The translations under genes were made by a program, and so were the position numbers. DNA of 64,000 nt from Streptomyces parvus (GTDB lineage Bacteria; Actinomycetota; Actinomycetes; Streptomycetales; Streptomycetaceae): positions 6,448,001 through 6,512,000 of the forward strand of contig NZ_CP135079.1 of NCBI RefSeq assembly GCF_032121415.1, in the 5' to 3' direction. Below the pieces are notes generated by a model. It was given only the letters and a program-made list of their open reading frames with translations. It did not search any database and was not told the DNA's origin. This document shows, in pieces, positions 33,818-42,128 of the stretch. Numbering within the stretch: the first letter of the stretch is position 1; each line of letters starts with the position of its first letter.

Positions 33818-35918
33818 CCGGGCCGGGAACTCCGCTGGTGAACTCGGTCGCCAGCGCGTCCGCAAGGTCCTGCGGGGGCATGAGGAGCGGACGCCCGGTC
33901 TCGGCGTCGACCAGGCCGCCGAGGATACGGTGCAGCAGCTCCGCCCGGCCGAGACAGTAGTCCTCCAGGAGCGGGATCACCTCGTGGTGGAAAGCCGCGG
34001 CCAGGTCCTCCTCGGTGGCGATCGGCTCACCCTCCCGCAGCAGGTAGGCGTGCCCGATCTGGTGGTCGGCGTCGAGATGGCGGGTGATGCGGGTGTTGAG
34101 GGACTCGAAGAACCCGGCCAGGTCCAGGGGACCCACGGTGCCGGAGACCGCGTCCGGGTCCGGCCCCACAGGCAGGAAGGCGAAGCGGCGGCGGACCGCG
34201 GCGTCCAGGTGGCTGATGCTCCGGTCGGCGGTGTTCATGGTGCCGATGACCCGGACGTTCGGCGGCACGGAGAAGCGTCGCTTGCTGACGGGCAGGATGA
34301 CCGGCAGGTTCCGCTTGTCGAGTTCGAGGAGCGTGATCAACTCGCCGAAGATCCGGGGCAGGTCACCGCGATTGATCTCGTCGACGACCAGTAGGAACGT
34401 TTGGTCGGGGTGGGCGGCGGCCCGGCTGCACAGGTTGTGGAACAGGCCGTCCGTGAGGGCGAGGGTGAGCCCCGGGCCGGTGGCGCTCAGGTCCGGCTTG
34501 AAGCCCTCGACGAAGTCCTCGTAGCCGTAGGAGGGATGGAAGGTGACCATGCGGACACGGTCGCCCTGCAGCATCTCGGCCTGCGCCTCGGCACGTTGGT
34601 GCGCGTCGGCACCGAGCACGCCCGCGCGGCCATCCAGGGCGAGGGCGGCGGCGAGCGCGAGCCGGGTCTTGCCCGTGCCGGGCGGCCCGTGCAGGATCAC
34701 CTGTCCTTTGCGTTCCAGGGCGTCCAGGACGACCTGTACGTCTTCGGGCAGCGCGACGGGCGTGCCCGTCTGCGCCTGGCCCGTATCCGGGACGGAGCCG
34801 GAGCCGGAGTCGGCGTGGTGTGCGGTGAACCTGGCGAAGAGGGAGGCGTCGACTTTGGCGAAGGTGGACCGCCACCCGTGCTGGGGCTTCGACAGTTTCT
34901 GTGCGTGGGAGGTGTCCCAGGTCACCGGGACGACGTGGTGGAACTCCGGCCGGTCCGGGGCGTAGCGGTAGCTCCCGTCGACCCTGCCGGTGGCCAGGAC
35001 CTCGTCCGTCCCGCGGTTGGCGACGACCCGGTCTCCCGCCTCCAGGTCCCGGAAGGCCAGCAGCCGACGGGCAAGGGTCAGGCTGCCGCCACTGCTGCGC
35101 GGCCAGTGCGCGTCCAGGGCCTGCTTCAGTTCGGTGTCGCTCTGGTACTGGCCGAGGTCTCCGAGCTCGTCCCACCCGACGCAGATGAACCCTCCGGCCC
35201 GGCATTCCTCCCACAGGCGGCCGCGCTCGCCGGGCGCGACTTTCCAGATGGTGCGTTGCCGGGGATTGAAGTGCTTGTACAGGAAGCGCATCACCGCCTG
35301 TCCCGTCCAGCCCTCGAACTCCTCACGGTTCCGCACGAGTTCCCTCAGTTGCCGGTTCGTGCGCGCGGCGGGGACGCCGGCCTGCGCCTCGCCGCCGACC
35401 AGCGTGACGAACGTCCGCAGATGCTCGGCCGCGTAGATCGGCAGGAAGTGCTGTGGGAAGTAGGTCGCCAGGGACTTTGTCACCAACGTCGGCCCGTACC
35501 GCAGCATTTCGAGGTCGTCCAGCGCCTCGAAGTCTCCTGCCCCGACGGCGTCGAAAGCCCGGACGAACTGTCCCCGCAGTTCCGCCCAGGCCTCCTGCGG
35601 GTCCATGCCGCGCAGGGGAGCGGCCAGCCGCCATTCGCCGGAGTTGTGGTGGTACATGATGTGCTTCGCGGCACTGCCGCCCTTGATGCTGCCCAGGTGG
35701 GGAGTGCCGAACTCCATGAGCCGGCAGTACGTCGGCCCCGACTCATGCGGTGCGCTCTGCCCGAGGGCGTAGCGCTCCAACGGCAGCTGGGCCCACTGTT
35801 CCAACGGAAACTGGGACAGCACCTGCTTGCGCTCGTCCTCGGCAGCCGACTCGGCGTTCGCCACGGCGGCCCGGTCGAACTCTGCCGCGGCTGTGCGCAC
35901 ATCCACCCCGTTCGTCAT
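33810..35918 (-). CDS. mcrB: McrB-type AAA+ GTPase, second copy, with long N-terminal sensor region
   Basis: The start is taken as ATG 35918 (MTNGVDVRTAAAEF); ATGs at 35927 and 35930 are alternatives, and none has a good ribosome site. 702 residues. Residues 1-240 are a long helical/mixed region (FDRAAVANAESAAEDERKQV, AWAELRGQFVRAFDAVGAGDF, FVTLVGGEAQAGVPAARTNRQL). Residues about 250-375 form an EVE/PUA-type modified-base-binding fold (WKVAPGERGRLWEEC, GGFICVGWDELGDL, RVVANRGTDEVLATGRVDGSY). The AAA+ part has Walker A LHGPPGTGKTRLALAAALAL near 409, FHPSYGYEDFVEGFKPDL, VVDEINRGDLPRIFGEL and GTMNTADRSISHLDAAVRRR. The sensor differs from the first McrB, which predicts a different modified-DNA target. 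Confidence 0.87.
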   Translation of the reverse strand: MTNGVDVRTAAAEFDRAAVANAESAAEDERKQVLSQFPLEQWAQLPLERYALGQSAPHESGPTYCRLMEFGTPHLGSIKGGSAAKHIMYHHNSGEWRLAAPLRGMDPQEAWAELRGQFVRAFDAVGAGDFEALDDLEMLRYGPTLVTKSLATYFPQHFLPIYAAEHLRTFVTLVGGEAQAGVPAARTNRQLRELVRNREEFEGWTGQAVMRFLYKHFNPRQRTIWKVAPGERGRLWEECRAGGFICVGWDELGDLGQYQSDTELKQALDAHWPRSSGGSLTLARRLLAFRDLEAGDRVVANRGTDEVLATGRVDGSYRYAPDRPEFHHVVPVTWDTSHAQKLSKPQHGWRSTFAKVDASLFARFTAHHADSGSGSVPDTGQAQTGTPVALPEDVQVVLDALERKGQVILHGPPGTGKTRLALAAALALDGRAGVLGADAHQRAEAQAEMLQGDRVRMVTFHPSYGYEDFVEGFKPDLSATGPGLTLALTDGLFHNLCSRAAAHPDQTFLLVVDEINRGDLPRIFGELITLLELDKRNLPVILPVSKRRFSVPPNVRVIGTMNTADRSISHLDAAVRRRFAFLPVGPDPDAVSGTVGPLDLAGFFESLNTRITRHLDADHQIGHAYLLREGEPIATEEDLAAAFHHEVIPLLEDYCLGRAELLHRILGGLVDAETGRPLLMPPQDLADALATEFTSGVPGPDA

Positions 35919-36050
35919 GGAGGCCATCATGCCTGAGGGCGAGGCGGCGTCCCCCACGCTCGTGAGGTTGGGCAACTTTCTGCGTGGGCGGCAGGAGCGG
36001 GCTGGCAGGATGCTCACCAGGGCGAGGTCGGCCCCCTGGGCACCGGGAGC

Positions 36051-36470
36051 ATGGCGACGGGGGAGATCGTGCAGGACTGGATCTACATTCTTAATCCGAG
36101 CAAGCACTCCCTCGACGGTGAGCCCTTCGACAAGGACACGGTGCGTCGTCTCGCCCACCAGGACCCCGAGGGCGACTTCTGGCTCAGCCGACGCAACCGC
36201 ATGAACCCGGGCGACCGCCTGTGGTTCTTCTTCACCTCGCCGGATTCGGAAGTCGCCGCGGTGGCCGACGTCATGGGTGAGCCGTACGAGGCGGACCCGC
36301 CGGATCCCGAATCCGTCTACCGGGTCGACGTCACGCTGCTGTCCGGGCCCACGGACGCGTTGCACGGCGATCCGGTGGGCCGGGACGAGCTGCAACTCGG
36401 CCAGGTGAGGTCGGTTCAGAGGGTCGAACCAGGGGCGTTGGAGATCCTGCTGGAGCGAGCCGGTCTGTGA
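36051..36470 (+). CDS. PUA/EVE-like domain protein, divergent from the second McrBC
   Basis: 139 residues, ATG 36051; GTG two codons into EIVQDW with GGGGGAG upstream is an alternative start. The sequence IYILNPSKHSL, FWLSRRNRMNPGDRLWFFFTSPDSEVAAVADVMG and VYRVDVTLL follows the EVE/PUA beta-barrel pattern, in which the RMNPGDRLWFFFT strand is the hallmark. Such domains read modified bases in DNA. It is transcribed away from mcrB over a 132-base gap containing the palindrome GTTGGGCAAC (35967-35976 region). It could be a free sensor or an antagonist for the McrBC copy. Confidence 0.6.
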   Translation: MATGEIVQDWIYILNPSKHSLDGEPFDKDTVRRLAHQDPEGDFWLSRRNRMNPGDRLWFFFTSPDSEVAAVADVMGEPYEADPPDPESVYRVDVTLLSGPTDALHGDPVGRDELQLGQVRSVQRVEPGALEILLERAGL

Positions 36471-36493
36471 TCCGCCCTCCGCGGGCAGGACGG

Positions 36494-37780
36494 CTACCAG
36501 GGCTCCAGCCCACGCTCGGCCGGGTCCGTGTGGGGCAAGAGCGCCTCCCGGGCACGTGAGTTCAGGGCCATGAGTTTGTCCGCCGTGCGATCGACGAAGA
36601 AGACGAACGCTTTGGCGGTGTCGGCGAAGGCCGCTGCCGGGCGACTGATACCGGCTGTCGTGATGACGATGAGCCGCTTGGGTACGTCCTCACCTGCCGC
36701 CGCGGCCAGGCCGTTCATCCGCTGAACCTCGGAGGTGGACAGGTTCTTGGCCCTGTCGTGCCACTCGATGTGGAACGCGTCGGACCGGATGGGCTGTTCG
36801 GCGTCCCCTTCTTCGAGGTCCCCGAAGCCGAATGCCGTCAATTGCTCGAGAACCGTGTCCGTGATGTGCTGGGGGCTGGGCGAGCGCCGCGAGGTCTTCG
36901 GCTCAGTTTCCTCATCGAGCTGACCGACATCGGCGCCGGCGTCCCCCAGCCACTTGGGCGGACCGGCTTCGTCTGCGAAGAGCGACTCCTGCCACTCGGA
37001 CCGGTGCCCGGCGGAATCCGGTTCCCCGCGACCGGCCGGCTCGCACGACACCTCCACGTCCCAGGCCTTCAGGCCCCTGCCGAGTACGTCGGCGATGTCC
37101 GCCACCGACGCCTCCGCGCGGGGTACCCCTGGCGTGGGCTTCGTGCTGCGCCACAGGTTCCAGGCCAGATCGACGCGGCCCCAAGCTCCGCATTCCGCGA
37201 GGTGCACATCCACCAGCCAGCCGAGGGCGGGCTTGAGTGAGACGCGGACGAACGCGTCCGAGAACTCGGCCTCGACGAAGCTGCCGTCGCGTCCGCCCAC
37301 GATGTCGAGTTTCGGCGAGTGGCGGGGGCCGTACGGGAAGTAGCCGTTCCCCGCCGCCACGCGCCGCACTCGCACACCTTTGGCGTCCAGGAGGTCGGCC
37401 AGCTCGGTCATGTCGGACGGCTCGCTCTCGTTCCAGCGCCACGGCGAGGGAACCGGTACGTCGGTGAGGTGTGCCGACGCCATGGCGTGCAGTGCGTCGA
37501 CGAGTACCTCGTCGGGCGTCTCCAGCGGCCAGACGGACGGTTCACTGTTCAGTACCGGGTCCATCACCGCCCAGACGATCGTGTAGCCCATGCGCACCTG
37601 GGCCAGCACGACCGAGCGTTTGCCGGACAGCGTGACCTTCAGATGCATCAGGCGGTTCGCGTCGTCGAACTGTACCCGGTCGGCAAGCTCGGGGTGACGG
37701 TCGCACAGAGCCTGTTCCAGGCTCTTGAAGTGCAGGTGTCTGCCGAAGGCGGCGACCATGTCACCGGGCGGGAAAGGCAA
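36494..37780 (-). CDS. Mrr-like protein with an atypical nuclease motif
   Basis: The start is TTG 37780, eight bases after AGGAG; GTG 37789 and ATG 37759 are alternatives. About 428 residues. The N-terminal 300 residues are an unrecognised alpha/beta region (VQFDDANRLMHLKVTLSGKRSVVLAQVRMGYTIVWAVMDP is one block; LKPALGWLVDVHLAECGAWGR another). The C-terminal 110 residues resemble the Mrr_cat fold: DAFHIEWHDRAKNLSTSEVQRMNGLAA, then KRLIVITTAGISRPAAAFADTAKAFVFFVD. The usual ExK or QxK catalytic pair reads E-W-H here, so cleavage may be lost or use another residue. It sits between the EVE gene (convergent, 23 bases) and the anti-sigma-like remnant. Confidence 0.6.
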   Translation of the reverse strand: MPFPPGDMVAAFGRHLHFKSLEQALCDRHPELADRVQFDDANRLMHLKVTLSGKRSVVLAQVRMGYTIVWAVMDPVLNSEPSVWPLETPDEVLVDALHAMASAHLTDVPVPSPWRWNESEPSDMTELADLLDAKGVRVRRVAAGNGYFPYGPRHSPKLDIVGGRDGSFVEAEFSDAFVRVSLKPALGWLVDVHLAECGAWGRVDLAWNLWRSTKPTPGVPRAEASVADIADVLGRGLKAWDVEVSCEPAGRGEPDSAGHRSEWQESLFADEAGPPKWLGDAGADVGQLDEETEPKTSRRSPSPQHITDTVLEQLTAFGFGDLEEGDAEQPIRSDAFHIEWHDRAKNLSTSEVQRMNGLAAAAGEDVPKRLIVITTAGISRPAAAFADTAKAFVFFVDRTADKLMALNSRAREALLPHTDPAERGLEPW

Positions 37781-37891
37781 GGGAAACACTCCTGTTGAGT
37801 AGCGGCGGCGTGTGGCGCCGCCGGGGACGCCGTGATCTGTTGACGGAGCGTAGGTCGACCGGATGCCGTCGCTCAAAGCGTTCGGCTGTCC

Positions 37892-38328
37892 TCAACGGCA
37901 TTGGCTGCCGGATTGACCGGAAACCGCTTCAGGCCTCTCGCCTTGCTGGTCGATCTCCGCCCAGACGGTCTTGCCAGAGGGCGGGCGCGGGTCCGTGCCC
38001 CAGCGGTCGGCCAGTGCGTCGACCAGGAGCAGGCCGCGGCCCGACTCGTCGTCCGGGCCCCGATCCGGGGGGATCGCGGGGCGGTTCTCGCCCCGAGTGT
38101 CGCTCACGGCGATGCGCAGGGTGTCGGCCGTCCCGTCCAGCGTCAGTGCCACCAGGAAATCGCGGCCCTGGACGCGGCCGTGCAGCGCCGCGTTGGCGGC
38201 CAGCTCCGCGACGACGTGTTCCGCTCTCTCGATGACTCGCGGTGACATCTCTCCGCCCCGCCGGGCAGGGTGACGACGGCTGCGTTGGCCGCGATGCCGA
38301 TCGCGAGGCGACGACGGTTCGGTCTCAT
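37892..38328 (-). pseudogene. Anti-sigma/SpoIIAB-type HATPase, frameshifted
   Basis: The coupled start ATG 38328 overlaps the stop of the CoiA-like gene (ATGA) and reads MRPNRRRLAIGIAANAAVVTL, then runs out of family sequence near 38265. The HATPase continues in another frame from about 38248: VIERAEHVVAELAANAALHGRV (N-box), DTLRIAVSDTRGENRP (G1), DESGRGLLLVDALADRWGTD (G2). This is the RsbW/SpoIIAB-type serine-kinase fold common in Streptomyces regulators. A one-base change in GGCGGGGCGGAGAG would join the frames. Either the gene is dead, or a short protein starts at ATG 38248 (118 residues). Such proteins normally bind and hold a sigma factor. Confidence 0.65.
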
Positions 38329-40670
38329 GCTCTTTCCTTCGGGGCCTCGGCGCTGTGGGCGGCAGCACGGTATGCCGTGAACACCCGGGCCTGTTCCGTC
38401 TTCCGGAGCCGGCCCAATTCGATGGGGCGCAGGCCGTAGGGCCGTCCGAGGCGTTTGAGGATGGCGTCGAAGTACGGCACGGGGGTGTGCTCGGAGGCGA
38501 CCACGAGGGAGGACAGCAGCACCCCATAGGTGGCCGGGCTGTCAACGGTTACGAGGATCGATTCCCTGGCCTTGGCGGACAGGTCCGATGGCTTGAGCCC
38601 GGCGGCAGCGGCAAGCGTGTGCCAGCCCACGCAGACCTGGCGTTGGGCAGCGTCGATCAGTGCCCGCCGAACGGCCACGACCACGGCGCGCTTGGTGGTC
38701 CCGAGCTTGCCCCAGTGCACGCGTTCCTCCTCGGTGGGGCGCTCAGCGGAAGCGCTTCGGGCCACCGGTACGGCTTGGGTGCCTCGCGCGTGGGCACGAT
38801 AAACGGCAGCCCGCCAGACTGCCTCGACGGTCGGGGTGACGGCGTCGGGCTTCCAGCCCAATTCCCTCAACACGTCGCCGAAGAAGGGGGCCGGGCCTGG
38901 GGGCTGGCCGTCCGCCTTCACCAGGGCCGACAACAACCGGCGCCCGGGAACGTAGGAGCTGTCCACCGCGGCCAGCAGCCGAACGCGGTCCTGGTCGGTC
39001 AGCGTCGACGGCGAGATGCCCTGCTTCCTGAGCAGGCTCGTCCACTTGATGATGCCGTGCCCTTTGGCGACGAGTTCCAGATGCTCGCGGAGCCGGGCCG
39101 CGAGCCGTGCCTCGTTCAGCACATGTGCGGTTCCGGCCTTCGGCTCTGGTGGCCTGACCGAGGGCTGTTGCCGTGCGGGGGTCGATTCGGCGAGGACGTA
39201 GGCGGTCTTCCGCTCACGCTCCCAGATCTCTGTAACCTTCGCCTCGGACAGGCCGGATCGCCAGCCGAGGCCGGCGAGGACGTTGGTGAAGTACGGGGCG
39301 GGCGCGGCCGGGGCGTGGGCGGGTTTGACAAGCGCCGAGAGCACTGGTTTGCCGTCGGCTCGGGGATGGTCCACCTCGATGAGGAGGCGCACGCGTTCGT
39401 CCGGGGTGACGTCGCCGGGCGCCGCTCCGGCGTGGCTGATCAGCGTCTCCCAGTTGATGAGGCCGCGGGCGCGGGCGACGATGCCGAGCCTTGAGCGGAA
39501 GACGCGGATCGTCTCGGCCTCACCGAGGGGAAGTGGGCGGGGTGCTGAGGTGGCCGGTTCGGTCGTCGCGGGGGTGGCCGGGGGCGACTCGGGACGCGGA
39601 GACGCGGGGCGCAAGTCCGGCCAGCGGGAGTCGGTCTGCTGAGGTAGGGGCGACGCGCCGTCGGCGCGTATCAGCCAGTCGGGTCCGGAGGGGGTCGCTT
39701 CGGTGAGCGGCAGCAGGTGGGCTGAGGAGTAGATGATGTGCAGTTGGTGGGGAGAAGGGGCAGGGTGGGCATGCGGCAGGGTGATCCGGGCCCGGACAGC
39801 GGCCGAGCCGAGCGGCTGGAGGTCGGCCTCGTAGAGGCGTACGGCGGTGCCGTCCGGGTCAGTGTGCGATGCCGGGAGCTCGGTCGCTGCGGTGAAGGCG
39901 ATGGTGCCCGGAGCCAGCGGGAAGGCCACGGACGTAGGAGCCGGAACGGGCGTGCTGCTCGCGGGCGGTTCGGCGTCGAGGCTGGGCGTGACGACCCCCT
40001 CGTTCGACAGGCGGCACTCGGTGAGGGTCGACCACCCGAGGCTGTTGTCCGGGTACTGCGCGCCGACGTACACCTCGCGGGTATCGCCCTGGGTGCGGCA
40101 GGAGATGCGGATGGCATGTCCGGCGGCGTCCACCTCGTTGTGCGAGAGCCCGCAGTAGGGTCCGTACGCCCAGTGGACGTGGGTGTGCCGGTCGGCGAGG
40201 CGTTCGCGTGTCTCCTGCCACTCGCGGAGGGAGAGGCGGGCCAACTGGACCCGGATGAGCCGGGACCGGCCCTGACCGAACCGGACCTCGACGGCTCCAC
40301 CGTGGACCGAACCGGGATCCAGGTAGGTGATGTCGGCGTCCTGGTACCCCTGGCGCAGTAGCCAGCGCCGTAACGCCTGCCCGATGTACAGGTGATCTGC
40401 GCTGGCCTCACCGGTCTCCGTGCGGCGGCAGTGCACGGGCGGCCGGTGCGCGTAGTGGCACTTCTTCCCCGTGTACCGCTTCGGAGTCAACTTCTTGCCG
40501 CAGCCGCCGAGCAGGACGCCGCAGTAGAAGTCGTGGCGGGTCCGGCCCCGCATGAACGTGTCGAAGTCGTCGTGGTCGTACGGCAGGAACACCGGCCAGT
40601 CCGACTCGGCCTGACCGATGACCGCCGTCTGAACCTTGCGGGTGTCTTCTTCGGAGGTGGGCGAGACCAT
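38325..40670 (-). CDS. CoiA-like protein with three C-terminal repeats
   Basis: The start is ATG 40670 (MVSPTSEEDTRKV) after AGGAG; 781 residues. Residues about 45-200 resemble the CoiA-like nuclease region: FYCGVLLGGCGKKLTP, HYAHRPPVHCRRTETGEASADHLYIGQAL, then a VHGGAVEVRFGQGRSRLIRVQLARLS strand block. A linker follows (350-420, Pro/Thr-rich). The C-terminal 380 residues hold three copies of a roughly 100-residue repeat with pattern W-(T/E)-L, D-R-V-(R)-LL-x-x-VD, LSALVK, P-Y/F-F, VLxxLG. The copies begin near LGIVARARGLINW, LELVAKGHGIIKW and ALIDAAQRQVCVGW. CoiA proteins act in DNA uptake; in an island a nuclease-like role is possible. The repeats are unassigned. Confidence 0.6.
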   Translation of the reverse strand: MVSPTSEEDTRKVQTAVIGQAESDWPVFLPYDHDDFDTFMRGRTRHDFYCGVLLGGCGKKLTPKRYTGKKCHYAHRPPVHCRRTETGEASADHLYIGQALRRWLLRQGYQDADITYLDPGSVHGGAVEVRFGQGRSRLIRVQLARLSLREWQETRERLADRHTHVHWAYGPYCGLSHNEVDAAGHAIRISCRTQGDTREVYVGAQYPDNSLGWSTLTECRLSNEGVVTPSLDAEPPASSTPVPAPTSVAFPLAPGTIAFTAATELPASHTDPDGTAVRLYEADLQPLGSAAVRARITLPHAHPAPSPHQLHIIYSSAHLLPLTEATPSGPDWLIRADGASPLPQQTDSRWPDLRPASPRPESPPATPATTEPATSAPRPLPLGEAETIRVFRSRLGIVARARGLINWETLISHAGAAPGDVTPDERVRLLIEVDHPRADGKPVLSALVKPAHAPAAPAPYFTNVLAGLGWRSGLSEAKVTEIWERERKTAYVLAESTPARQQPSVRPPEPKAGTAHVLNEARLAARLREHLELVAKGHGIIKWTSLLRKQGISPSTLTDQDRVRLLAAVDSSYVPGRRLLSALVKADGQPPGPAPFFGDVLRELGWKPDAVTPTVEAVWRAAVYRAHARGTQAVPVARSASAERPTEEERVHWGKLGTTKRAVVVAVRRALIDAAQRQVCVGWHTLAAAAGLKPSDLSAKARESILVTVDSPATYGVLLSSLVVASEHTPVPYFDAILKRLGRPYGLRPIELGRLRKTEQARVFTAYRAAAHSAEAPKERA

Positions 40671-40908
40671 CCTGGCTCCTGGCTCGGGCAGCGGCGGCGG
40701 TTGGGTCAGGTTGGGTGGCGGGGGACTTGGCCTGAGGGTGGAGGTGTACCCGAACAGACTGTGTGTGTATACGAATCCAAGGACGACGCACATACAGTTC
40801 GCCGTGGGGCGTGAGGAGTGGTCGGGGTTCGTGAGGTTCGCGACCGGGGCCTGAACCGCGCTCGGCCCGGCGGTCGTGAGGTCACTCTTTCACTGCTGGG
40901 ACACTGGG

Positions 40909-42060
40909 TCAGTGGAGGTCTGGTCCGCCCGCATCGGCTATCTCGTCGAGCAGACTGATCTTCTCGTCGGCGTCGTCATCGACGTCCGGGCCGTCAGGGC
41001 TGGTGTCGGGAAACGATCCGGCTGCCTCCTCGTCAGCGAGGTGCGGGTACTTCTCCAGAAGGAACCGCCGCCGGTACGCGACCTCGGCCGCGTCGACGAT
41101 CCCTTCCAGAGTGGTCCAGTTGAGAGTGCTTCCGACGACGATCCCGAATGCGGGTACGGCCTTACCGAGCCCCTTCTTGGTGAGGCGGAAGCCGAACGCC
41201 TTCGCGAACTGCTGGGAAACCTTGGTGACGACCGCGTCGTTGAGGACCTCCCACGTCTTGCCGCGGAAGAGTGCTTGGGTAAGTCGCGAGATGTCGGCCA
41301 TCGCGGCGTTCTTGGCGGTGGCCGAGCTTGCCGTCCCGACGTTGACGACGGACATCACGAAGAGCTTCTCGGCGGGCTCTTCGGGGTCGTAGCCGTAGAA
41401 CAGCGAGACCTGGCCGACGGCACGGGACGCGAGTCCGAGGACGACCGCGGTATCGGCGACGAAAGCACCCGCGATCGCACCTCCCGAAGGCGCTGCGGCG
41501 GCACCGGCGGTAGCGGCGATGGCGAGCTGCCCTCCCGAGATCACCAGCCCAGCACCCGCACCCGAGAGTGCTGCGGCGGCTGGGTAGTACAGGCTCGCCG
41601 CCCGACCACGGACCGCGTCGACCTGCTCAAGGTCGAGGCGGCGCAGGTCGAGCAGCGATTCGACGTCGTGCCCGCGCTTCTTGTGGAGCGCCACCACGCG
41701 CTTGGGGGAGAGGCCCGCTCGCGAGGCCCGCCCCACCGTCTTCCGTAGGGACTGCGCGGCAGTGCCACTCCAGTCCGGGAGGGCATCAGCGGCTCCGCGC
41801 GCCCCCGCGCCGACCTTCTGAGCGCCCTTGGCGACGGCTTCCTGGCCCCGCGAAAGCGCAGACTTCGCCCGTGGGTGGTTCTCCAGTTGCTTCGCGGCAC
41901 GCTTGCCAAGCTCCGAGACGCCGTTGGCCACTTGGTCGCCGGCGTTTCTCATCACTCGGGACAGTAGCCGGCCTTTGAACTGCTGGACTGCATGCCATGC
42001 GTCGAGCTCGTAGTCCGATGGCAGCTGATCGAGCTGCTGTGGGTTCTGCGCATTGCTCAT
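40909..42060 (-). CDS. EcsC-family protein
   Basis: 383 residues; ATG 42060 after AGGGGGGACC. An N-terminal amphipathic helical region (residues 20-95) precedes the EcsC core at about 130-340: SLYYPAAAALSGAGAGLVISGGQLAIAATAG, FVADTAVVLGLASRAVGQVSLFYGYDPEEPAEKLFVMSVVNVG, and VPAFGIVVGSTLNW. The Gly/Ala-rich hydrophobic core and the YGYDPEEPAEKLF block mark the family. The acidic C-terminus (TSPDGPDVDDDADEKIS) is unstructured. The function of the family is poorly known and often membrane-associated. It is 68 bases beyond the DrmMI stop on the same strand, so it may be the last gene of the DISARM minus-strand operon. Confidence 0.75.
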   Translation of the reverse strand: MSNAQNPQQLDQLPSDYELDAWHAVQQFKGRLLSRVMRNAGDQVANGVSELGKRAAKQLENHPRAKSALSRGQEAVAKGAQKVGAGARGAADALPDWSGTAAQSLRKTVGRASRAGLSPKRVVALHKKRGHDVESLLDLRRLDLEQVDAVRGRAASLYYPAAAALSGAGAGLVISGGQLAIAATAGAAAAPSGGAIAGAFVADTAVVLGLASRAVGQVSLFYGYDPEEPAEKLFVMSVVNVGTASSATAKNAAMADISRLTQALFRGKTWEVLNDAVVTKVSQQFAKAFGFRLTKKGLGKAVPAFGIVVGSTLNWTTLEGIVDAAEVAYRRRFLLEKYPHLADEEAAGSFPDTSPDGPDVDDDADEKISLLDEIADAGGPDLH

Positions 42061-42128
42061 GGTCCCCCCTGGGGCGTGGATCGTGATGCAAGAGTGGGTA
42101 ACACGTCAGGTCACGTCGTCGAGAGCGG

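Noticed and set aside
37838..37860. GTTGACGGAGCGTAGG looking like a fourth operator upstream of the Mrr-like gene
   Set aside because: Only one half-site matches; the second arm and spacing do not form the palindrome.
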